DNA of 64,000 nucleotides from an uncultured Halieaceae bacterium. Its GTDB lineage: Bacteria > Pseudomonadota > Gammaproteobacteria > Pseudomonadales > Halieaceae. This document shows, one piece after another, positions 58,866 to 64,000 of this stretch. The translations under genes and the position numbers were made by a program. The notes below the pieces were generated by a model. The model saw only the letters and a list, made by a program, of their open reading frames with translations. It ran no database searches and was not told where the DNA came from. Location: assembly GCA_938074045.1 (NCBI GenBank), contig CALJGI010000017.1, positions 22,286 through 86,285 on the forward strand. The letters run 5' to 3'. Numbering within the stretch: the first letter of the stretch is position 1; every line of letters begins with the position of its first letter.

Positions 58866-59730
58866 AGGCGACAAAAAAATATCCACCTCGGCGCTGGCCC
58901 GGGCTCTGGATATACCTGCGCAACAACTGTTTGCATCATTGCAGGATTACGGCTGGATAAAGCGCATTGATTCTGGTTGGGCTCTGACAACCAAGGGTGA
59001 GTTTGAGGGCGGCAGCTATATCGAGAGCAATCGCTACGGTCGCTACATTGTGTGGCCTGCTGATCTGGAACAACATCAGCTGGTGTCGGCCATTGAGGCC
59101 CAGCAGAAACTCACCACTGCTGGAGTGGCGCGCTGTTTCAAGCTGCACCCGCGTATTGTTAACCGCGCTTTCGCAGAATTGGGTTTACAACAACATACCT
59201 TGCTAGGCTGGGAGATTACAGGGCGTGGTAAGACCCTGGGGGGCGTGCAGTCAGAAAGTGAAAATTCCGGTGCCCTGTTTGTTCACTGGCCCCGGGACAT
59301 TGTGGACGATGAAGTTATCAAACGAGAATTGCAGAATCTGTCTCATTTTGAGGTGCAGCCACTTGCTGTTGAGGATATGTTCGACGCAGCTGTTTCGGAG
59401 GATTACGTCGCCCTGGATGGACACCGTTTGCCCTCGCAGCTAGCACTGCATGTATGCAACTGGCTTTACTTGGCGCAACTCGCCCACGCCCACGCCCGAC
59501 GCTTGCCCACTACAGACGAGCTGTATGCGGACTTTTATCTTCCTGGCGCTGGCGTTTACATCGAATGTTGGGAAGAGCAGGAAGAGCACGGGTCGCTTTC
59601 GCTGAAACTGGCCAGGCAGGAAGTCTATCAGCAGCAGTCACTGGAGTTTATCGATGTTCACGCCCGGGATATGGGACGTCTGGATGATGTTTTGGGGCGC
59701 AGGCTGCATGAGCTGGGCTTGCGCTGGTAA
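58858..59730 (+). CDS. Unrecognised protein with winged-helix-like N-terminus and nuclease-like C-terminus
   Basis: A 290-residue protein from the GTG at 58858; a longer frame back to 58771 would run inside the dUTPase gene. The first 60 residues look like a small DNA-binding fold (ISTSALARALDIPAQQLFASLQDYGWIKR). Near the C-terminus ADFYLPGAGVYIECWEE followed by Lys and FIDVHARD recalls the strands of PD-(D/E)XK nucleases, where D and ExK-type residues bind metal. This resemblance is weak. It is co-transcribed with dUTPase and convergent with trmA (19-bp gap). Confidence 0.6.
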   Translation: MAEGDKKISTSALARALDIPAQQLFASLQDYGWIKRIDSGWALTTKGEFEGGSYIESNRYGRYIVWPADLEQHQLVSAIEAQQKLTTAGVARCFKLHPRIVNRAFAELGLQQHTLLGWEITGRGKTLGGVQSESENSGALFVHWPRDIVDDEVIKRELQNLSHFEVQPLAVEDMFDAAVSEDYVALDGHRLPSQLALHVCNWLYLAQLAHAHARRLPTTDELYADFYLPGAGVYIECWEEQEEHGSLSLKLARQEVYQQQSLEFIDVHARDMGRLDDVLGRRLHELGLRW

Positions 59731-59749
59731 GTCCAGCCGCGTCGGAATC

Positions 59750-60847
59750 TCAGTCGCGCCGTGCCAGTAGCAGGCCACATTCCAAATGGTCGGTATAGGG
59801 AAACTGGTCAAAGGCAGCGATTCGGACAATCTTGTGTGTTTTGCAGATTGTTTTTAGATTGTCGCACTGGGTCTCCGGATTGCAGGAAACGTACAGGATG
59901 TTGTCATAACGGGTAACCATGGTCTCGGAATGCTCATCCAGTCCCGCCCGGGGTGGATCAACGAAAACCGTGCTGAAATTGAAATCTTCGAGTGACACAT
60001 CTCGCAAGCGTCGAAACTGCCTGACGCCTTCCAGCGCCTGGGAGACTTCTTCCGCTGAGAGCCGTACCAGCGTCACATTGTTCACCTGGTTTACGTCGGC
60101 GTTGTGTTTGGCCGCCGCGATGGAAGACTTGGCAACCTCAGTGGCGAGCACACGATCAAAACACGCAGCCAGAGGCAGCGTGAAGTTACCGTTACCGCAG
60201 TACAACTCCAGCAGGTCGCCGCCGATGTCCGCCGCTGCACGGCGAGCCCAGGCGATCATGGCCTGGTTCACCTCGCCATTGGGCTGCGTGAAAGACTGTT
60301 CGTATTGACGAAAGTAAAACTGCTCGCCGTCAACCTGCAGACACTCTTCGACGTGATCGGCACCGATCACAATCTTCTGCCTACGGCTGCGACCAACAAT
60401 ATTAACCGCCAGATTTGTCGACAGTGTCTCAGCCTCGATTTCCCAATCGGTTTCCAGCGGGCGGTGGTAAATCAGCGTGACCAGCATATCGCCCTTGAGT
60501 GTGTTCAGAAATTCGATCTGGAAAAGCTTGCGTCGCAGGGCAGGGTTGTCCTGCAGAGCGGCCAACAGTCTTGGCATAAGTGCCTGAATCGCCTGGCTTG
60601 CCACGGGGAAGTGAGTTATTGCGATGGGGTCCCGGGGTTCGCCGGGTCGGAACATCACATAATTCAGCGCATCGCCTTCGTGCCACATGCGAAACTCGGC
60701 ACGTAGCCGGTAGGCCTCAGGTGAAGACGCGACGGTGGTCCAATGCTCCGAGCCGTCACAGAAGGGCGCTAGGCGTTCACGCAACACATCGATTTTCTGG
60801 GCAAACAAGTTGTCATAGTTTGCCGGAATGATGTTACTCAGTGGCAT
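59750..60847 (-). CDS. trmA: tRNA (uracil(54)-C5)-methyltransferase TrmA
   Basis: A 365-residue enzyme (E. coli 366) that makes ribothymidine at position 54 of tRNA. The SAM-binding DLLELYCGNGNFTLPLA, the FVDPPRAGLD motif, the catalytic nucleophile Cys322 in VSCNPETQ and the base Glu356 near the C-terminus are visible. The N-terminus is the RNA-binding TRAM-like region typical of the family. It is convergent with the preceding gene; the tus genes lie upstream on the same strand. Confidence 0.96.
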   Translation of the reverse strand: MPLSNIIPANYDNLFAQKIDVLRERLAPFCDGSEHWTTVASSPEAYRLRAEFRMWHEGDALNYVMFRPGEPRDPIAITHFPVASQAIQALMPRLLAALQDNPALRRKLFQIEFLNTLKGDMLVTLIYHRPLETDWEIEAETLSTNLAVNIVGRSRRQKIVIGADHVEECLQVDGEQFYFRQYEQSFTQPNGEVNQAMIAWARRAAADIGGDLLELYCGNGNFTLPLAACFDRVLATEVAKSSIAAAKHNADVNQVNNVTLVRLSAEEVSQALEGVRQFRRLRDVSLEDFNFSTVFVDPPRAGLDEHSETMVTRYDNILYVSCNPETQCDNLKTICKTHKIVRIAAFDQFPYTDHLECGLLLARRD

Positions 60848-60860
60848 GTGTTTTCGTTTA

Positions 60861-61202
60861 TTACAGACAGTTGTCGGGGCGGGGTAAGCCCGCGATTTTT
60901 GCCGCCAGCAGGGCGGGGCTGCCCGGAAATAGTTTCAGCAAATACACGCTGCGAGCCTTATTAGCCCCCAGCGAAATTTTGATGAACTTGACCAGTGCCC
61001 GCATCGGCGGTGCGTGGTCGTAGTCTGCATAAAACTGCCTAATGGCGTGAATTATTTCCCAGTGGGGCTCCTGCAGTTCGATACCTTCGGCGCCAGCCAG
61101 GGCGGCGGCTGTGTCCCTGTCCCAGTCATCCAGGCATTCGAGAAAGCCTTCCTCATCGATGGCGAGCTTGCGTGCGCCGACATTGAGTACAGCTGTCCCC
61201 AT
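60861..61202 (-). CDS. tusE: Sulfur relay protein TusE (DsrC family)
   Basis: A 113-residue DsrC-fold protein (E. coli 109). The conserved penultimate Cys112 (PDNCL) receives sulfur from TusBCD and passes it to MnmA. Family motifs include DEEGFLECLDDWDRDTA and WEIIHAIRQFYADY. It sits downstream of tusB with a 3-bp gap in the tusDCBE operon. Confidence 0.93.
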   Translation of the reverse strand: MGTAVLNVGARKLAIDEEGFLECLDDWDRDTAAALAGAEGIELQEPHWEIIHAIRQFYADYDHAPPMRALVKFIKISLGANKARSVYLLKLFPGSPALLAAKIAGLPRPDNCL

Positions 61203-61205
61203 GAC

Positions 61206-61487
61206 TCAACGCCAACTCACACAGGGCGAGTGCGATTCCGTCAGCTCAACAAAGCCATCGACAGCGATGGGTTGAACGTGCTCGGGACAGCGAGCGGTCA
61301 GCCCGCGGTCGGCGAGATCGTCAGCCAGAGCGAATAGTTGGCCATGAAAGTTCTCCAGTTTGTTCTTGCCGCTTACCAGAGCGTAAATGCCGTCCTGTAG
61401 AAACAATACCGCATCTTTGGCACCGGCGTGCCTGAGGCAGTTCTCAAGGCTGGCTGAGTCCGCGTGCTGTATCAGATGCAGCGTCAC
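61206..61487 (-). CDS. tusB: Sulfur relay protein TusB (DsrH family)
   Basis: A 93-residue small Rossmann-like protein (E. coli 95). It starts MTLHLIQHADSASLENCL and has AVLFLQDGIYAL, the pattern of DsrH/TusB. It is part of the TusBCD hexamer that transfers persulfide sulfur. It overlaps tusC by 4 bp (61484-61487) and precedes tusE. Confidence 0.85.
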   Translation of the reverse strand: MTLHLIQHADSASLENCLRHAGAKDAVLFLQDGIYALVSGKNKLENFHGQLFALADDLADRGLTARCPEHVQPIAVDGFVELTESHSPCVSWR

Positions 61488-61861
61488 AGGCTTAAAACCT
61501 GCTCAGCGTTAGCCAGGATGGCCGCTAGCTCTTCGGCGCTAATGGCGGTCACCCCGTCGATAAGGTTACCAGGGCTTAGCTCGCGGGCGTCCAGTGCAGA
61601 TTGGTCAGCATATACCAGGTCGATATCGTACAGCGGAAATGCTGCGAGTAATTTGTCATGCTGTTTGTTGCCACTGTTCGTAGTGTCCTGTCCTCGAACA
61701 AGTTGCCAGACGCCGTCACCCGTGAACACTACTTTCAGCTCGGATAGGTATACCGATGCCGCCAGGCAAAGCTCTATGCCTTCCCGGGCAGTGGCGCTGC
61801 CATAGGGAGGCTGTTGGCACAGAATGACAATATTTTTTTGGGTCAGTTCTGGCATGATCAA
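61484..61861 (-). CDS. tusC: Sulfur relay protein TusC (DsrF family)
   Basis: A 125-residue DsrE/F-fold protein (E. coli 119). NIVILCQQPPYGSATAREGIELCLAASVY matches the N-terminal loop of TusC. It forms part of the TusBCD complex. It overlaps tusD by 4 bp and tusB by 4 bp, so the four genes are translationally coupled. Confidence 0.87.
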   Translation of the reverse strand: MIMPELTQKNIVILCQQPPYGSATAREGIELCLAASVYLSELKVVFTGDGVWQLVRGQDTTNSGNKQHDKLLAAFPLYDIDLVYADQSALDARELSPGNLIDGVTAISAEELAAILANAEQVLSL

Positions 61862-62247
61862 GAAAAGGTAATCAATCGATCACAGGTCTGACTGGCTTCG
61901 ACCAGCTGTCCCAGCCCAGCGATTTCAAAAGCGGGGTGCAAGTTGTACTGAGATTTACTGTAGCGTTTGGCTTCGGTTTCATCCAGTAGTCCACGGCGCA
62001 GACTCGCCCCTACACAGACCAAAAGCTCGGTACCGTTGTCAGCCACCAGCGTGGCCCATTCAGAGGTGAGGTCTACCTCGTCCTGAGGGGCTACAATCAG
62101 GGCGGATGCGGCATGGACAGCATCGCCGTAAAAGAATACGCGCTCAATCTTGTGTCCCCGGGCAACAGCAGCCCGTGCGAACAGCAGTGCGCTGCGGGCG
62201 CCCTGGCTGGAATGGGCGGGGGATAGGACGAGGAGAGCGTAGTTCAT
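61858..62247 (-). CDS. tusD: Sulfur relay protein TusD (DsrE family)
   Basis: A 129-residue protein (E. coli 128). The active Cys78 in LLVCVGASLRRG occupies the same position as in E. coli TusD, where it carries the persulfide. The N-terminus MNYALLVLSPAHSSQGARSALLFARA is typical. It is the first gene of tusDCBE, and a promoter must lie in 62248-62287. Confidence 0.92.
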   Translation of the reverse strand: MNYALLVLSPAHSSQGARSALLFARAAVARGHKIERVFFYGDAVHAASALIVAPQDEVDLTSEWATLVADNGTELLVCVGASLRRGLLDETEAKRYSKSQYNLHPAFEIAGLGQLVEASQTCDRLITFS

Positions 62248-62287
62248 ATCTGGAGTTTAGCATCGGACCGTATTTTGTCTGCCCCTT

Positions 62288-62316
62288 AAAAACAAAACCC
62301 CGGACTATGCCGGGGC
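62288..62316 (-). terminator. Rho-independent terminator of the yccA-type gene
   Basis: On the minus strand a CCCCGG/CCGGGG stem with the 6-nt loop CATAGT is followed by TTTTGTTTTT (plus-strand bases 62288-62297). It lies 22 bp downstream of the YccA stop codon, as expected for termination of that gene before tusD. Confidence 0.87.
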
Positions 62317-62337
62317 TTGGATGCCTACCCTTGATGG

Positions 62338-63009
62338 TCAGTCGTCGCCAAACGCGGTCAGCAAATGCAGCAAATGGATGAACAGGTTGTAGATGTTCAG
62401 GTACAGAGACATGGTAGCGCGGATGTAGTTGGTTTCTCCACCGCTGATAATACGGCTGGTATCAAACAGGATCAGACCAGACATAATGAACACCATGGCA
62501 GCTGAAATCGTCAGCTGCAGTGCCGGGATGGCCAGGAATATATTGGCAATCATGGCAACAACGGCAACCAGCAGGCCGACAATGAGGAATCCTCCCATAA
62601 AGGAAAAGTCCTTTCTGGTTGTGAGTGCATAACCGGACAGACCAAAAAACACCAAGGCGGTGCCACCCAGTGCCTGCATAACCAGTGCAGGGCCGTTAGG
62701 CAGGGCCATATAAGCATTTAACATTGGCCCCAGAGATGCTCCCAGCAAACCGGTGAAGGCAAAAATAGCGTAAATACCTTTTTCGTTATCGGCATTGCGA
62801 TTAACCACAAACAATAGAACGAAGGATGCCAGCATCATGATCAAGGCTGTTCCCCGGCCGATATTCATGGCCATGGCTATCCCGGCAGTGACGGCGCTGA
62901 ACACCAGTGTCATTGACAGTAATAGATAGGTGTTGCGCAGTACCTTGTTGGTGGCTAGTGCGGAATCAACCGTATTTAGGCCGCTCTGATGAAGACTGTT
63001 GGGTTGCAT
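62338..63009 (-). CDS. yccA: Bax inhibitor-1/YccA family membrane protein
   Basis: A 223-residue protein with about seven membrane helices. The ATG at 63009 with GGAGGT seven bases upstream is preferred over the longer frame to 63081. Motifs such as ALGGTALVFFGLSGYA and the conserved GGETNYIRATMSLYLNIYNLFIHLL at the C-terminus, with the characteristic Asp pair (final FGDD), identify the BI-1 family. E. coli YccA modulates the FtsH protease; yccA-tusE adjacency is seen there too. Confidence 0.93.
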   Translation of the reverse strand: MQPNSLHQSGLNTVDSALATNKVLRNTYLLLSMTLVFSAVTAGIAMAMNIGRGTALIMMLASFVLLFVVNRNADNEKGIYAIFAFTGLLGASLGPMLNAYMALPNGPALVMQALGGTALVFFGLSGYALTTRKDFSFMGGFLIVGLLVAVVAMIANIFLAIPALQLTISAAMVFIMSGLILFDTSRIISGGETNYIRATMSLYLNIYNLFIHLLHLLTAFGDD

Positions 63010-63123
63010 GTTTCTTACCTCCAAATGAAATCTGGCGAGATCGCCGACTACTTTGACAATATATAAGGCCGAATTACTCAAAAATCAAGATTGGTACCGA
63101 AAATCTGACAGTAGGGATGGTAA

Positions 63124-63151
63124 CAAAAAAAGGGCCCGAAGACCCCTTTTA
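63124..63151 (-). terminator. Strong terminator with UUCG-type loop, minus strand
   Basis: Reading the minus strand, AAAAGGGGTC, a TTCG tetraloop and GGCCC are followed by a T-run of seven (plus-strand a's at 63125-63131). It ends a minus-strand transcript arriving from the right of 63151, but no intact gene is visible there. It faces the yccA-type gene at a distance of about 115 bp. Confidence 0.7.
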
Positions 63152-63157
63152 GTTGTA

Positions 63158-63171
63158 TGGCGGAGGAGGAG
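63158..63171 (-). other. Possible tRNA-Ser 3'-end scar
   Basis: On the minus strand the sequence CTCCTCCTCCGCCA ends directly upstream of a strong terminator. It fits a 7-nt acceptor strand (CTCCTCC), G discriminator and CCA, a common tRNA-Ser 3' end. No T-loop or 5' half is present, and GGCGGA/TCCGCC just outside forms its own hairpin, so chance is possible. Confidence 0.35.
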
Positions 63172-63366
63172 TCCGCCGTCCGCCATCTTCATGAGTGATC
63201 ATAACTTCCTGAAATATGTAACAATACAATACATTTAATCTTTATTAATCAACTAATTAGATATCCAAAATCTCCCCTTTCCTTTCTCACCTTGTCTCAT
63301 TGAATCTCATTGGAGATCACTGTATATTGCACCTATTCGTGAGTAGGTTCGTGGGTACATTAAGAC

Positions 63367-64000
63367 ATGCCAAAGATAGTAGCGCCGTTAAGTGATATGG
63401 CAGTGCGTAAATTATCAAAACCTGGAGTTTACACTGTAGGTGGCGTTACCGGCCTGAAGTTACAGGTATCGAACAGATTAGCTCGTTCCTGGATATTGAG
63501 GGCCACCGTAGCCGGTAAAGTTAGAGACATTGGATTAGGTGGGTACCCCACAATCACCCTAAAAGCAGCACGTGACCTTGCCAAAGAAATGCACCGGCAG
63601 ATCCAAATAGGGATAGATCCAGTAGCAGAACGCCAAAAGCGCAGAGACGAGTTGGCAGCTGCCAGAGCAAGCCGTAAAACCTTTGATGAATGCGCCGCAA
63701 GCTATATTTCATCAGTAGAGAAAAAGTGGAAGAACCCAAAATCCGAGGCGCAGTGGAGAAGCAGTTTGCAAACCTACGCCAGTCCCATAATTGGTAAGTT
63801 AGCCGTATCAGATGTTTCTACAGAACATATCGTAAAAGTACTGGAACCAATATGGACTACCAAAACTGAAACAGCCTCCAGGGTCCGAGGTAGAATTGAA
63901 ACAATACTGGCCTATGCCACAACGAGAGGCTTCAGGACAGGAGATAACCCAGCCAGGCTAAAGGGACACCTTGACACACTGTTGCCTCAGGCCAGCCTTC
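63367..64000 (+). CDS. P4-type tyrosine integrase, N-terminal part (runs off window)
   Basis: An open frame of 211 codons from ATG 63367 to the right edge. The N-terminus has the Arm-DNA-binding domain of P4-like integrases (DUF4102): DMAVRKLSKPGVYTVG, GLKLQVS, RDIGLGGYPTITLKAARDLA and IQIGIDPVAERQ. The SAM-like core-binding region begins near KTFDECAASYISSVEKKW. The catalytic Arg/His/Tyr part is outside the window. It marks the start of an integrated element to the right of about 63160. Confidence 0.9.
   Translation, partial: MPKIVAPLSDMAVRKLSKPGVYTVGGVTGLKLQVSNRLARSWILRATVAGKVRDIGLGGYPTITLKAARDLAKEMHRQIQIGIDPVAERQKRRDELAAARASRKTFDECAASYISSVEKKWKNPKSEAQWRSSLQTYASPIIGKLAVSDVSTEHIVKVLEPIWTTKTETASRVRGRIETILAYATTRGFRTGDNPARLKGHLDTLLPQASL

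Larger units (their letters stand above)
63010..63366. other. AT-rich gap before the integrase gene
   Basis: About 357 bp. The left half holds the terminator and the possible tRNA scar; the right half (63180-63366) is AT-rich without a gene. Direct repeats TCTCATT (63295 and 63305) and TTCGTGRGTA (63336 and 63348) lie just before the integrase ATG and may be integrase arm sites. Confidence 0.45.

Overview
The window looks like a chromosomal piece of a free-living, aerobic, probably marine gammaproteobacterium of the Pseudomonadales/Cellvibrionales type. This is inferred from gene content: gltA-sdhCDAB-sucAB-lpd-sucCD, the RoxA, HflD, EpmC, RluE, PrmB, PdxB and TusBCDE sets, and the tRNA order Glu-Gly-Cys-Leu. 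No 16S rRNA gene is present, so the genus stays open.

Region 1 (1-5627, minus strand) is housekeeping: a partial GNAT acetyltransferase, roxA, purB, hflD, mnmA, a NudJ-type Nudix gene and rluE, mostly overlapping or tightly spaced. Region 2 (5789-25971) is a large central-carbon block: icd, a three-gene 2-oxoacid:ferredoxin oxidoreductase operon, a KAS III gene downstream of gltA, then sdhCDAB, sucAB, lpd and sucCD. It covers citrate synthesis and the oxidative steps from isocitrate to fumarate, and offers two routes from 2-oxoglutarate to succinyl-CoA. Region 3 (26127-38591) holds htpG behind a near-perfect sigma-32 promoter, then gpsA, a DUF4892-like gene, prmB, aroC, an ACT-domain gene, yheU-tusA-epmC-exonuclease, pdxB, a methyltransferase, an SDR and msrB.

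Region 4 (38696-41329) is a scarred tRNA array. Intact tRNA-Glu, -Gly, -Cys and -Leu alternate with a broken tRNA-Gly and with degenerate 3' halves of tRNA-Cys and tRNA-Leu. Each 3' half begins at the anticodon arm and ends at CCA, as expected for attachment-site duplicates left by integrative elements. Both element relics carry the start of the same type of secreted Sel1-repeat gene, now broken.

Region 5 (41430-54780) is accessory. It has an acyltransferase fused to a cyclic-nucleotide-binding domain, soxR, a two-gene PKD/RHS surface system, a SoxR-box promoter driving a VOC protein and an FMN reductase, an NSS transporter, an M64-peptidase lipoprotein whose N-terminal four-cysteine domain matches that of the RHS partner, a small secreted protein, and a threonine aldolase. 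The RHS block separates soxR from its apparent operator.

Region 6 (54920-63009) returns to core functions: a luciferase-like oxidoreductase, M32 carboxypeptidase, a CitE-like lyase, an all-alpha dUTPase, an unrecognised protein, trmA, tusDCBE and a YccA-type protein. Region 7 (63010-64000) holds a strong terminator, a possible tRNA 3'-end scar and the beginning of a P4-type tyrosine integrase, so another integrated element starts at the right edge.

MnmA, TusA and TusBCDE together make the 2-thiouridine sulfur relay, so this tRNA modification pathway is nearly complete inside the window.
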